This document shows positions 18,291-26,254 of a stretch of 64,000 nt of DNA, piece by piece (within the stretch, counting starts at the first letter, position 1; each line of letters begins with the position of its first letter). Location of the stretch: assembly GCF_003852895.1 (NCBI RefSeq), contig NZ_QUSW01000003.1:648816-712815 (forward strand), in the 5' to 3' direction. The stretch comes from Rhizobacter terrae (lineage in GTDB: Bacteria > Pseudomonadota > Gammaproteobacteria > Burkholderiales > Burkholderiaceae_C). The translations under genes and the position numbers were made by a program. Below the pieces are notes generated by a model that was not told the origin of the DNA, did no database searches, and saw nothing but the letters and a program-made list of their open reading frames with translations.

Positions 18291-18682
18291 CGCTTGGCCT
18301 TTCTGGCAGAGGGAAACTTGGACGCCGGTTGGCGCGCCGCGCGCTCCTTGAACCAGCCGATGTGGTCGACCAGCCGCTGGCGCAGCGCCTGGTGCTCGGC
18401 AATGACGGCATCGACTTCCTCGATGCGTTGGCGCAAGGTGAAGACCATCTCCTCGATGCTCAGGGTGCCGGCCCGGTAGCGCGGCAGGGCGTCGGCCAGC
18501 GTGGCGAGCGACAGGCCGAGGTCGCGGCCCATGGCGATGAACACCACCTCGCGGATGGTCCGCTCGCCGAACTCCCGGTAGCCGCCCGTGCTGCGCTCGG
18601 CGCGGATCAGCCCCTGCGCCTCGTAGCGCCGCAGGCGGTGGGCGGAGACGCCGGTTCGTTTGGCAAGCTCGGAGATGCGCAT
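18287..18682 (-). CDS. MerR-family transcriptional regulator
   Basis: 131 residues. Winged helix-turn-helix at the N-terminus (MRISELAKRTGVSAHRLRRYEAQGLI, TGGYREFGERTIREVVFIAMGRDLGLSLATLA) and a dimerising coiled coil (LRQRIEEVDAVIAEHQALRQRLVDHIGWFKERAA). It lacks the C-terminal Cys motifs of metal-responsive members, so an organic or stress signal is more likely. It is translationally coupled to the hotdog thioesterase downstream and probably controls their shared promoter. Confidence 0.9.
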   Translation of the reverse strand: MRISELAKRTGVSAHRLRRYEAQGLIRAERSTGGYREFGERTIREVVFIAMGRDLGLSLATLADALPRYRAGTLSIEEMVFTLRQRIEEVDAVIAEHQALRQRLVDHIGWFKERAARQPASKFPSARKAKR

Positions 18683-18718
18683 GCCGGGCAGGTTAGCAAC
18701 CCTGGCACTGCGCGAAGG

Positions 18719-19213
18719 TCAGCCGGGCTTGATTTCCGGCACGAACACCGTGGGATCGCAGTAGACGGCGTCCAGCGGGAAGCGCCGGCCGGCGGCGTAG
18801 TCCTCGATGCACTGGAGCACCAGCGCGCTGCGGTGCCGGTTCACGCTGGCGCGCACCTCGTCCAGGGTCATCCACAGGGTGCGGACGATGCCCGTGTCCA
18901 GCGAACGGGCCGGATCTGCCTCGCCGCAGGTGCCGCCGAAGGCGAAGCGCAGGTAGGTCACATCCTCGTCACGGGCCGGGCGCCGGAATCGGGCCAGGTA
19001 CACGCCCACCAGCCGGTCGGGGACGAAAGTGCACGTGGTTTCCTCCAGGGCTTCCCGCACGGCGCCCTGCTGCGGCGACTCCCCCGGGTCCAGGTGCCCC
19101 GCAGGGTTGTTCAACCGCAGACCCTCCGGCGTGTGTTCTTCTACCAACAGAAAGCGACCGTCCTTTTCGATGACGGCCGCCACCGTGACGCTGGGTTTCC
19201 ATCGCTTTGACAT
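18719..19213 (-). CDS. NUDIX hydrolase (NudJ-like)
   Basis: 164 residues. The Nudix box is GHLDPGESPQQGAVREALEETTC, matching GX5EX7REUXEE with Thr in place of the terminal Gly. The start SKRWKPSVTVAAVIEKDGRFLLVEE resembles NudJ (YmfB), a phosphatase acting on thiamine and nucleoside di/triphosphates. In E. coli nudJ adjoins mnmA; here two genes separate them, supporting NudJ ancestry. The actual substrate is unproven. Confidence 0.88.
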   Translation of the reverse strand: MSKRWKPSVTVAAVIEKDGRFLLVEEHTPEGLRLNNPAGHLDPGESPQQGAVREALEETTCTFVPDRLVGVYLARFRRPARDEDVTYLRFAFGGTCGEADPARSLDTGIVRTLWMTLDEVRASVNRHRSALVLQCIEDYAAGRRFPLDAVYCDPTVFVPEIKPG

Positions 19214-19226
19214 GCGGGGATGTTAG

Positions 19227-19264
19227 CCCCCCAGTCGCTGCGCTCCTGCCCCCGTGGGGCGCCA
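19227..19264. repeat. Dispersed intergenic repeat, copy 1 (upstream of pntAa)
   Basis: A CCCCCAGTCGCTGCGCTCCT-type sequence followed by GCCCCCGTGGGGCG. A related copy lies in inverted orientation at 20615-20656, just after pntAa. Both are short, GC-rich and able to fold, like dispersed intergenic elements seen in many Comamonadaceae (recalled, not searched). Confidence 0.55.
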
Positions 19265-19468
19265 CCCTTCGGGCCGGCAGAGCCGGTCCCGCGGGTGTTG
19301 CTGGATAAGAGGCCATCTTTGGGGGCTCTCTCGAAAAGCGGAACGGAATATCCACCCAGTTTGTGTAAGCTGCGCGACATTCGAACCCGGCGGGCCTGTC
19401 GCCCGCGAGACCGTCGCTGCCCGCGCATCCAGGTTCAATAGCAATCCAAGGCGTCCAGGAGGCTTTCC

Positions 19469-20584
19469 ATGTTGATAGGGGTACCGCTCGAAACGGCGGC
19501 CGGGGAGACGCGTGTCGCGGTCACCCCGGAGACGGCCAAGAAACTCAAGGCACAAGGGCACACGCTGCGCATCCAGTCCGGAGCGGGCCTGAAAGCCTCG
19601 GTGACGGACGAGGCGTATGCGGCGGCGGGTGCGGAGATCACCGACCAGGCGGGGGCGTTTGCCTGTGAGCTGGTGCTCAAGGTGCGCTCGCCGCTGGACA
19701 GCGAGCTGCAGTTGATGAACACCGGCGCGGCGCTGGTGGGCATGCTCAACCCGTTCGACCGCGACAACCTGCACCGGCTGGCGGGCGCAGGGGTGACGAG
19801 CTTCGCGCTGGAGGCGGCGCCGCGCACGACGCGCGCGCAGAGCATGGACGTGCTGTCGTCGCAGGCGAACATTGCCGGGTACAAGGCGGTGATGATGGCG
19901 GCCGACCGGTACCAGCGCTTCTTCCCGATGCTGATGACGGCGGCGGGCACGGTGAAGGCCGCGCGGGTGGTGATCCTGGGCGTGGGCGTGGCGGGGCTGC
20001 AGGCGATTGCCACGGCCAAGCGGCTGGGCGCGGTGATCGAGGCCAGCGACGTGCGGCCCAGCGTCAAGGAGCAGGTCGAGTCGCTGGGGGCGAAGTTCAT
20101 CGACGTGTCGTACGACACGCCCGAGGAGAAGGAAGCGGCCGAGGGCGTGGGCGGCTATGCCAAGCCGATGCCGCAAAGCTGGCTGGAGCGGCAGAAGGTG
20201 GAGGTGGCCAAGCGCGTGGCGATGGCCGACGTGGTGATCACGACCGCGCTGATCCCCGGCCGCCCGGCGCCGGTGCTGGTGACCGAGGAGATGGTGAAGT
20301 CCATGAAGCCCGGCTCGGTGATCGTGGACCTGGCGGCGGCGCAAGGCGGGAACTGCCCGCTGACAGAAGCCAACCGCACGGTGACCAAGCACGGCGTGAC
20401 GCTGATCGGCGAGACCAACCTGCCGGCGCTGGTGGCGGCCGATGCGTCGGCGCTGTACGCGCGCAACGTGCTGGACTTCCTGAAGCTGGTCATCACCAAG
20501 GAAGGCACGTTCAACGTGCCGATGGATGACGACATCGTGGCGGCATGCCTGATGACGCAAGGCGGCGAGGTCAAGCGCAAATGA
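19469..20584 (+). CDS. pntAa: NAD(P)+ transhydrogenase alpha-1 subunit (soluble NAD(H)-binding domain I)
   Basis: 371 residues. This is domain I of the proton-translocating transhydrogenase, which passes hydride from NADH to NADP+ using the proton gradient. It starts [20 protein letters not shown], has the NAD-binding Rossmann motif [29 protein letters not shown], and the mobile loop region near YAKPMPQSW. It is encoded separately from the membrane part, as in many alpha- and betaproteobacteria. The rest of the operon (panD, pntAb, pntB) follows on the same strand. Confidence 0.96.
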   Translation: MLIGVPLETAAGETRVAVTPETAKKLKAQGHTLRIQSGAGLKASVTDEAYAAAGAEITDQAGAFACELVLKVRSPLDSELQLMNTGAALVGMLNPFDRDNLHRLAGAGVTSFALEAAPRTTRAQSMDVLSSQANIAGYKAVMMAADRYQRFFPMLMTAAGTVKAARVVILGVGVAGLQAIATAKRLGAVIEASDVRPSVKEQVESLGAKFIDVSYDTPEEKEAAEGVGGYAKPMPQSWLERQKVEVAKRVAMADVVITTALIPGRPAPVLVTEEMVKSMKPGSVIVDLAAAQGGNCPLTEANRTVTKHGVTLIGETNLPALVAADASALYARNVLDFLKLVITKEGTFNVPMDDDIVAACLMTQGGEVKRK

Positions 20585-20614
20585 ACGGCACATCGCAGAG
20601 CCGCCTCAAGATGT

Positions 20615-20656
20615 GCTGCGCCCCCTCGGGGGGCAGGAGCGTAGCGACGTGGGGGC
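20615..20656. repeat. Dispersed intergenic repeat, copy 2 (between pntAa and panD)
   Basis: GCTGCGCCCCCTCGGGGGGC followed by AGGAGCGTAGCGAC. It is related in inverted orientation to 19227-19264 and occupies most of the 76-bp pntAa-panD gap. The CCCCCTCGGGGG core can form a hairpin that might affect the relative expression of pntAa and the downstream genes. Confidence 0.55.
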
Positions 20657-20660
20657 AGTC

Positions 20661-21023
20661 ATGAACCGGATCATGCTTCGCGCCAAGCTGCATCGCGCGA
20701 CCGTCACCGAGGCCGACCTCCACTACGAAGGCTCCTGCGGCATCGACGAGGACCTGATGGACGCGGCCGACATGCGCGAGTACGAGGCGATCGACCTCTA
20801 CAACGTGCAGAACGGCGAGCGTTTCTCCACCTACATCATCAAGGCTCCGCGCGGCTCGGGCGCCATTTCGCTGAACGGCGCCGCGGCGCGCAAGGCGCAT
20901 GTGGGCGACCTGCTCATCATCTGCACCTACGCGCCCATGAGCGAGAACGAGGTTCGCGAGTACAAGCCCAAGGTGGTGCTGCTCGACGAGAAGAACCGCG
21001 TCAAAGAAATTCGCAAACTTTAA
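20661..21023 (+). CDS. panD: Aspartate 1-decarboxylase (pro-enzyme)
   Basis: 120 residues. It makes beta-alanine from aspartate for pantothenate and CoA. The self-processing site YEGSC is present with cleavage expected between Gly24 and Ser25, leaving the pyruvoyl group; [50 protein letters not shown] and [13 protein letters not shown] are family signatures. ATG 20661 gives the E. coli-like N-terminus; an in-frame extension to 20613 runs through the intergenic repeat and is rejected. It is embedded between pntAa and pntAb, 8 bp before the latter. Confidence 0.96.
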   Translation: MNRIMLRAKLHRATVTEADLHYEGSCGIDEDLMDAADMREYEAIDLYNVQNGERFSTYIIKAPRGSGAISLNGAAARKAHVGDLLIICTYAPMSENEVREYKPKVVLLDEKNRVKEIRKL

Positions 21024-21031
21024 GGATCAAG

Positions 21032-21355
21032 ATGGAACACATCGTCAATCCGACCATCACCAACCTGATCATCTTCGTGCTGGCCATCTACGTGGGCTAC
21101 CACGTGGTGTGGACGGTGACGCCCGCGCTGCACACGCCGCTGATGGCGGTGACCAACGCGATCTCGGCGATCGTGATCGTGGGGGCGATGCTCGCAGCGG
21201 CGCTCACCGAGACACCGCTGGGCAAGGGCATGGGTGTGCTGGCCGTGGCGCTGGCCGCGGTGAACATCTTCGGCGGCTTCCTCGTCACGCGGCGGATGCT
21301 GGAGATGTTCAAGAAGAAGGACAAGAAGCCGGCGGCCAAGGAGGGTGCCAAATGA
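21032..21355 (+). CDS. pntAb: NAD(P) transhydrogenase alpha-2 subunit (membrane)
   Basis: 107 residues with three to four membrane helices ([52 protein letters not shown]) and a Lys-rich tail. It forms the alpha part of the proton-conducting domain II. Its stop overlaps the pntB start (ATGA, 21352-21355), consistent with stoichiometric production. Confidence 0.95.
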   Translation: MEHIVNPTITNLIIFVLAIYVGYHVVWTVTPALHTPLMAVTNAISAIVIVGAMLAAALTETPLGKGMGVLAVALAAVNIFGGFLVTRRMLEMFKKKDKKPAAKEGAK

Positions 21356-22779
21356 GCATGAACCTCGTCACCTTGCTGTACCTCATCGCGAGCGTGTGCT
21401 TCATCCAGGCGCTCAAGGGGCTGTCGCACCCGACGACCTCCATTCGCGGCAACGTGTTCGGCATGGCGGGCATGGCAATCGCGGTGCTCACCACCGGCGC
21501 GCTGATCGTCAAGCTGGCCAGTGGCAACGTGGGCGGCCTGGGCTGGGTGCTGCTGGGTCTGGTGGCCGGTGGCGCCTACGGTGCCTACCGCGCCAAGACG
21601 GTCGAGATGACCAAGATGCCCGAGCTGGTGGCGTTCTTCCACAGCATGATCGGCCTGGCGGCGGTGTTCATCGCGATCGCCGCGGTGGTCGAGCCCGCCG
21701 CCCTGCTGCACGGGCTGGCCAAGGGCGACCCGATTCCCACGGGCAACCGGCTGGAGCTGTTCCTGGGGGCGGCCATTGGCGCCATCACCTTCAGCGGCTC
21801 GGTGATCGCCTTCGGCAAGCTGTCGGGCACCTACAAGTTCCGGCTGTTCCAGGGCGCGCCGGTGCAGTTCGCTGGGCAGCACATGCTCAACCTCATCCTG
21901 GGCCTGGTGACCATCGGGCTGGGCATCTACTTCGTGGCCACGCAGAGCATGCCCGCGTTCTTCGCGATGCTGGCGCTGAGCTTCGTGATGGGCGTGCTGA
22001 TCATCATCCCGATCGGCGGGGCGGACATGCCGGTGGTGGTATCCATGCTCAACAGCTACTCGGGCTGGGCGGCCGCGGGCATCGGCTTCTCGCTGGACAA
22101 CTCGATGCTGATCATCGCCGGCTCGCTGGTGGGGTCCTCAGGGGCGATCCTGAGCTACATCATGTGCAAGGCGATGAACCGCTCGTTCTTCAACGTGATC
22201 CTGGGCGGCTTCGGGGGCGAGGCAGCCACCACCGGCGGGGCGGCGCAGCCGCAGCGCAGCGTCAAGAGCGGCAGCGCGGACGACGCGGCGTTCGTGCTGG
22301 GAAACGCCGAGACGGTGGTGATCGTGCCGGGCTACGGGCTGGCGGTGGCGCGCGCGCAGCACGCGGTCAAGGAACTGGCCGAAAAGCTCACGCACAAGGG
22401 CATCACGGTGAAGTACGCGATCCACCCGGTGGCCGGGCGCATGCCCGGGCACATGAACGTGCTGCTGGCCGAGGCCGAGGTGCCGTACGACCAGGTGTTC
22501 GAGATGGAGGACATCAACGGCGAGTTCGGGCAGGCGGACGTGGCGATCATCCTGGGGGCCAACGACGTAGTGAACCCGGCGGCGCTGCAAAAGGGCACGC
22601 CCATCTACGGCATGCCGATCCTGGAGGCGTACAAGGCCAAGACCATCATCGTGAACAAGCGCTCCATGGCCGCGGGCTACGCCGGGCTGGACAACGAGCT
22701 GTTCTACATGGACAAGACCATGATGGTCTTCGGCGACGCCAAGAAGGTCGTCGAGGACATGGTCAAGGCCGTCGAGTAG
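21352..22779 (+). CDS. pntB: NAD(P) transhydrogenase beta subunit
   Basis: 475 residues, close to the 462 of E. coli PntB. It has eight or nine membrane helices (with [19 protein letters not shown] and [20 protein letters not shown] of the proton channel) followed by the NADP(H)-binding domain III ([69 protein letters not shown]). ATG 21352 or 21358 are both possible; 21352 overlaps the pntAb stop. The gene ends at a strong terminator. Confidence 0.97.
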   Translation: MSMNLVTLLYLIASVCFIQALKGLSHPTTSIRGNVFGMAGMAIAVLTTGALIVKLASGNVGGLGWVLLGLVAGGAYGAYRAKTVEMTKMPELVAFFHSMIGLAAVFIAIAAVVEPAALLHGLAKGDPIPTGNRLELFLGAAIGAITFSGSVIAFGKLSGTYKFRLFQGAPVQFAGQHMLNLILGLVTIGLGIYFVATQSMPAFFAMLALSFVMGVLIIIPIGGADMPVVVSMLNSYSGWAAAGIGFSLDNSMLIIAGSLVGSSGAILSYIMCKAMNRSFFNVILGGFGGEAATTGGAAQPQRSVKSGSADDAAFVLGNAETVVIVPGYGLAVARAQHAVKELAEKLTHKGITVKYAIHPVAGRMPGHMNVLLAEAEVPYDQVFEMEDINGEFGQADVAIILGANDVVNPAALQKGTPIYGMPILEAYKAKTIIVNKRSMAAGYAGLDNELFYMDKTMMVFGDAKKVVEDMVKAVE

Positions 22780-22812
22780 CGCGGCCTTCGCCGCAGGCCG
22801 CGGCAACATGGC

Positions 22813-22843
22813 AAAAACCTCGGACAGGGTCCGAGGTTTTTTT
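22813..22843 (+). terminator. Intrinsic terminator of the pnt-panD operon
   Basis: AAAACCTCGGA (22814-22824) pairs perfectly with TCCGAGGTTTT (22830-22840) around loop CAGGG, followed by more T. It is A/T-flanked on both sides, so it may also work in the other direction. Confidence 0.88.
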
Positions 22844-22875
22844 GCGCCGTGTTCTTGATGATCCGTCTCCGATTG

Positions 22876-22901
22876 TGCAATTTTCTGTGGAATGAATTGC
22901 A
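22876..22901. promoter_or_regulatory. Operator-like inverted repeat upstream of the S24-like regulator
   Basis: TGCAATT (22876-22882) and AATTGCA (22895-22901) with a 12-bp spacer, in an AT-rich stretch of the otherwise GC-rich 334-bp gap between pntB and the regulator. It could be an autoregulatory site. The rest of the gap (about 22902-23113) shows no gene or other structure I can support. Confidence 0.4.
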
Positions 22902-23113
22902 GAATTCTGTGAGTTCGTGAGACCATCGTTCGGCGTTGTCCTCATCCGCCGCCTGCGCTGGTCGTGGGCATGACCGCGCATACACTCTCGGCTGAACCCT
23001 GCGGTGTTTACAGGTTGGCGTGGTCGACGGCCTCGCCAGAATCTCTCGTGAACGCTGCCTGCATCAAATGATGGCTCGCTGGCTTGAGCCCACAACGGAG
23101 AGCAACAAGGCTG

Positions 23114-23863
23114 ATGGTTTCACCGGAACGACGTTCGTCCCAGCCTGCCTCTCCCGCACCCACCGAGGAGGAGTACCGCGAGTACCTCCACGACGTCCTG
23201 GCGCGCTACATCACCGGCAACGGCACGGCCAAGCAGTCGGCCGCGCTGAGTGAACTGGTGGAAGTCACCGGCCGGTCGATGAGTGCGGCCAGGAACTGGC
23301 TGGTGTACCGCCAGCACCTGCCTGACATCGAGTCAGTGGCCAAGATCGTGCGCCACTGGAACATCCCGTTGAGTGAGGTCTTCCCCCGCGAACTCCCGGC
23401 TGCGCGAGCGGTGGGGGCGGACGAACCGGGGGCTGCGGCGCCTGCGCCTTTCGACATCAACGACCTGTCGATGTTTCCGCTCTTCGGGCCTCATCAGGAC
23501 GCGGCTGCGATGGAAAAGGCGCTCGCAGGCTACACCGAGCAGCCTCGCACCGCCATGCTGGTGCGCATGGCCTGGCCCGACCAGGAGCCGCTGATTCGCA
23601 TGGGCGACCTGATGCTCGTGGATTCATCGCAGGAGCAGATCTCGCGCAACGGCATGTACCTGCTGCGGATCATCGTGGCCAGGGGTGCGCCGTTTACATG
23701 TGTGCGCATGGCCGTCCTGCAGCCCGGCTTGAACACAGTCAAGCTGGTCTGCACCAATCCGCTGTATGCGGCAAGCGAGGAGTCGCATGTGCTGGAGGAT
23801 GGCCTGCTGCCGCCGCACATCGCGGTGCTGGCCCGGGTCGTCGGGGTCATGAACCGGTGCTGA
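23114..23863 (+). CDS. HTH/S24-like (LexA/CI-type) regulator lacking recognisable catalytic residues
   Basis: 249 residues from ATG 23114 (GGAG at 23097-23100; an in-frame TTG exists at 23084). The N-terminal half includes a helix-turn-helix-like segment (TGRSMSAARNWLVYRQHLPDIESVAKIVRHWNIPLSEVFP). The C-terminal half aligns by eye with S24 peptidase domains: LVRMAWPDQEPLIRMGDLMLVD corresponds to the usual GDSMEPTIxxGDxxLVD block, but the nucleophilic Ser is replaced (WPDQEP), and the expected Lys position reads FTCVRMAV. Autocleavage is therefore unlikely and the domain may only dimerise. Palindromes flank the gene on both sides. Confidence 0.78.
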   Translation: MVSPERRSSQPASPAPTEEEYREYLHDVLARYITGNGTAKQSAALSELVEVTGRSMSAARNWLVYRQHLPDIESVAKIVRHWNIPLSEVFPRELPAARAVGADEPGAAAPAPFDINDLSMFPLFGPHQDAAAMEKALAGYTEQPRTAMLVRMAWPDQEPLIRMGDLMLVDSSQEQISRNGMYLLRIIVARGAPFTCVRMAVLQPGLNTVKLVCTNPLYAASEESHVLEDGLLPPHIAVLARVVGVMNRC

Positions 23864-23890
23864 AAAGAAGCCCGGTAGCTTTTTGAAACT

Positions 23891-23915
23891 TGTGCGAAAT
23901 AGAATGTTTCGCACA
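23891..23915. promoter_or_regulatory. 25-bp perfect palindromic operator candidate
   Basis: TGTGCGAAA (23891-23899) and TTTCGCACA (23907-23915) with a 7-bp AT-rich centre. It lies 27 bp after the S24-like regulator and 142 bp before the GIY-YIG-like gene, so it is a good candidate for the site bound by that regulator. Confidence 0.6.
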
Positions 23916-23925
23916 GAAATCTGAT

Positions 23926-23943
23926 AGTTTTCGTCAGAAAACT
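23926..23943. promoter_or_regulatory. Second palindrome in the same intergenic region
   Basis: AGTTTTC (23926-23932), centre GTCA, GAAAACT (23937-23943). It sits 10 bp after the preceding palindrome; the two could form a tandem operator for the downstream two-gene unit. A hairpin in the RNA is the alternative reading. Confidence 0.45.
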
Positions 23944-24057
23944 GTATCTTCTCCAGGTGCCGATGTCCGTGGACTTTCAGTCGACGTGAACAGGCGCTGA
24001 GGCTTCGGCCTGCGCGCGCCCGACATCGAGCGGCGCGAAAACCCTGGAGATTCGAAG

Positions 24058-24375
24058 ATGCAATTCCATCTGAAGTCCTATCGCTTCGAAGGCCTGTACC
24101 GGGACCCGGGGCTGCTTCAAGAGCGATCGGGTGTCTTCGTCATCCTTGGTCGAGCCCACGACGACGCACCGTGGGTGGTGCTCGACCTGGGTGAGGCCGC
24201 CAGCCTGCGAGAGCACGTCGCCAACCACGTGCGGTGCGAGGCCTGGAGTCGGTTGGGGCACCGAGACCTGGCCTGTGCGGTGTTCTATTGCGACGAATGG
24301 GACCGGCGCTCGATTGACGAAGAATTGCGCGGGCACTTCGACTTGCCGGGCGGCTTGCCGGACCTGTGCTTGTGA
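24058..24375 (+). CDS. Small diverged GIY-YIG-like protein
   Basis: 105 residues. SGVFVILGRAHDDAPWVVLDLGEAASLREHVANH resembles the start of a GIY-YIG nuclease domain (GVY...IL, then YxG, then R...H), with the second Tyr replaced by Asp, and DEWDRRSIDEELRGHFDLPGG resembles the helix that carries the metal-binding Glu followed by a Pro-rich end. The match is by eye; nuclease activity is doubtful given the altered motif. Its stop overlaps the GTG start of the RhuM-like gene (GTGA, 24372-24375), so they form a two-gene unit behind the palindromes. Confidence 0.55.
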   Translation: MQFHLKSYRFEGLYRDPGLLQERSGVFVILGRAHDDAPWVVLDLGEAASLREHVANHVRCEAWSRLGHRDLACAVFYCDEWDRRSIDEELRGHFDLPGGLPDLCL

Positions 24376-24692
24376 GTTCGCCCCCTGCCCCGCGTTGTGC
24401 GGTGTGCTGCCAACTCTGGATGAGCCAGGCCGACATGGCGGTGCTCTTTGGCACGACCACGCAGAACATCACCATCCGCATCAAGACGCTGTATGCCGCG
24501 GGTGTGCTCGATCCGAACGACACCCGCCGCCGCATCCTTCAATCGTGCATGGAGGGCAGGCGGGAAGTGCGGCGCCATGTGTACATCTACAACCTGCAGG
24601 TCATCGTGGCCATTGGCCGAGGCATCCGCGGCAGGCTGGGCGAGGTGTTTCGCCGCTGCTGCCACGACGTCAACGACGGCGCGGATCTCTGA
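24372..24692 (+). CDS. RhuM-like protein, short (probably a fragment of the family)
   Basis: 106 residues from GTG 24372; an internal ATG at 24420 is an alternative. LWMSQADMAVLFGTTTQNITIRIKTLYAAGVLD followed by EGRREVRRHVYIYNLQVIVAIGRGIRGRLGEVFRR matches the N-terminal domain of the virulence RhuM family (WLxQxxMAxLFxxTxQNIxxHI...YNLDxII). Family members are usually about 300 residues, so this is either a truncated copy or a minimal DNA-binding form. The family's function is not settled. It is coupled to the GIY-YIG-like gene. Confidence 0.65.
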   Translation: MSSPPAPRCAVCCQLWMSQADMAVLFGTTTQNITIRIKTLYAAGVLDPNDTRRRILQSCMEGRREVRRHVYIYNLQVIVAIGRGIRGRLGEVFRRCCHDVNDGADL

Positions 24693-24862
24693 CGGCGGCA
24701 CGCTGCACCGTCAAAGCCGGGGCACACCTGGCGCAAAGCTTGCTCGTGCGACCCGCGGATAGGGTTTCCGTCAGCCCCTGCTCAGGGGGGAGGCGGTCCG
24801 CACGACGGAACCATTCGGTTAAAACCCATGAGTCCGAGATCACACAACCATCGGAGGATCCC

Positions 24863-25903
24863 TTGATTTCCACCAGATTCCGTGCGGCACTTGCCGCAGT
24901 GCCTCTCGCGCTGGCCTTCACCCAGGCCGCGCATGCCGTGTCGTCCACCGACGATCCGGCTGGCCGCGTGCTCAATCCTGGCGCGTTCGGCGGAGCATTC
25001 GACGGCGTGGCCAAGCTGCTGTTTTCCAACAGCAGCGGCAACTTCGTCTGCTCCGGCTCGCTGCTGTCGGGTGGGCAATACGTGCTCACGGCCGCCCATT
25101 GCGCCGATGACTTCACCTCGATGACCGTCGACTTCAAGCTCGGTGGTGTGGTGCGCACCGCCGCCGCCGCCTACGTGCACTCCGGCTGGAACGGCACGCT
25201 CGACACCGGCGCCGACATCGCGATCATCAAGCTCGACTCGAAGGTCACGGGCATCCAGGGCTTCAACCTGAGCACCACCAACGACGTGGGCAAGAACGTC
25301 CTGCTGGCCGGCTACGGCCTGGTCGGCCAGGGCCTGAACGGTGCCACCGGCTTCGACCGCGACCCGCCCGGCACGGTGCCGCGCATCTGGCGTCCGCACT
25401 TTGGCTACAACACCATCGATGCCACCGGCAAGCAACTGGACGACCTGCTGTTCGGGCCGGGTGCCGGCGACAACACCTATGGCGAGAACTACGTCTACGA
25501 CTTCGACGACGGCACCTACGAACACAATGGCCTGCAGCGCCTGAAGGACGACTTCGGTGCACCGTGGGCTGACAGCAGCGCCGGCCTGGGTGCCGACGAG
25601 GCACTGATCGCCGGCGGCGACTCCGGTGGTGGCGACTTCGTCTGGACCGGCAGCGAGTGGCTGCTGACGGGCGTGCACTCCTGGGGCTGGGGCGTTTGCG
25701 GCGAGATCTATGCCGACTGCGACACCTCACCGGGCACGAACTCCAGCTTCGGCGACTTCTCCGGCTCCACCGCGGTGTTCTCGCACACCGACTGGATCAA
25801 GAGCGTGACGGCCGTGCCCGAACCCGATACCTATGCCCTGATGCTGCTGGGCCTGGGCGTGGTGGGCAGCGTGGCGCGCCGCCGCAAGGCCGCTGCACGG
25901 TAA
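24863..25903 (+). CDS. Trypsin-like serine protease with PEP-CTERM anchor
   Basis: 346 residues from a TTG start preceded by GGAGGA (24853-24858). The signal peptide (ALAAVPLALAFTQAAHA) leads into a chymotrypsin-fold protease with the triad His in LTAAHC, Asp in TGADIAIIKL and Ser in GGDSGGGDF. The C-terminus is a textbook PEP-CTERM sorting signal: VPEPDTY, a hydrophobic helix ALMLLGLGVVGSVA and a basic tail RRRKAAAR, so the product should be processed by an exosortase/archaeosortase-type system encoded elsewhere. It likely acts at the cell surface or in the extracellular matrix. Confidence 0.92.
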   Translation: MISTRFRAALAAVPLALAFTQAAHAVSSTDDPAGRVLNPGAFGGAFDGVAKLLFSNSSGNFVCSGSLLSGGQYVLTAAHCADDFTSMTVDFKLGGVVRTAAAAYVHSGWNGTLDTGADIAIIKLDSKVTGIQGFNLSTTNDVGKNVLLAGYGLVGQGLNGATGFDRDPPGTVPRIWRPHFGYNTIDATGKQLDDLLFGPGAGDNTYGENYVYDFDDGTYEHNGLQRLKDDFGAPWADSSAGLGADEALIAGGDSGGGDFVWTGSEWLLTGVHSWGWGVCGEIYADCDTSPGTNSSFGDFSGSTAVFSHTDWIKSVTAVPEPDTYALMLLGLGVVGSVARRRKAAAR

Positions 25904-25939
25904 GCGACAGGAAGCCGCCCTTGGTGGCTTTCGTAGACA

Positions 25940-25964
25940 CGGCACCTTCGGGTGCCGTTTTTTT
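25940..25964 (+). terminator. Intrinsic terminator after the PEP-CTERM protease
   Basis: CGGCACC (25940-25946), tetraloop TTCG, GGTGCCG (25951-25957), then seven T. This is a near-ideal rho-independent terminator. Confidence 0.93.
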
Positions 25965-25974
25965 GTCGGGTTCC

Positions 25975-26205
25975 GCGGCAGGCGGCATGGGCCAGGGGCT
26001 GCGGCTGTGGCGGTCGGCCTGGGGCCGACTGCGCTGCGCTGCTCGCACCGAGGGGTGCACGGGGAAACTCCCGCCGCGCCCCTGCGGTGCGCTGTGGTCA
26101 GACAGTCCCGGTGAGTCAGAAGACGAAGCGTGCTGCGCACGCCACCCCTCGGTGCTGCGCTGCTCGCCGCCACAGACGCAGCCCCTGGCCCATGCCGCCT
26201 GCCGC
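25975..26205. repeat. Large imperfect palindrome A (231 bp)
   Basis: The outer arms 25975-26003 and 26177-26205 are perfectly complementary over 29 bp, and pairing continues inward (GCTGTGGCGG against CCGCCACAGA) to about 39 bp. The interior includes the core 26075-26094 and 26114-26142, which recurs in inverted orientation in palindrome B. Short open frames across it are GC-driven and not genes. Together with palindrome B it fills the 717-bp gap between the protease and fadD; about 26490-26620 holds only the fadD leader. Confidence 0.85.
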
Positions 26206-26254
26206 TCAAGTGGCGAAGGCTTGGCTCGACGAGAAAACCCAAAGCCGCAACAGC

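Noticed and set aside
20613..20660. Upstream extension of panD
   Set aside because: The added residues come from the intergenic repeat; ATG 20661 gives the conserved PanD N-terminus and Gly24-Ser25 spacing.
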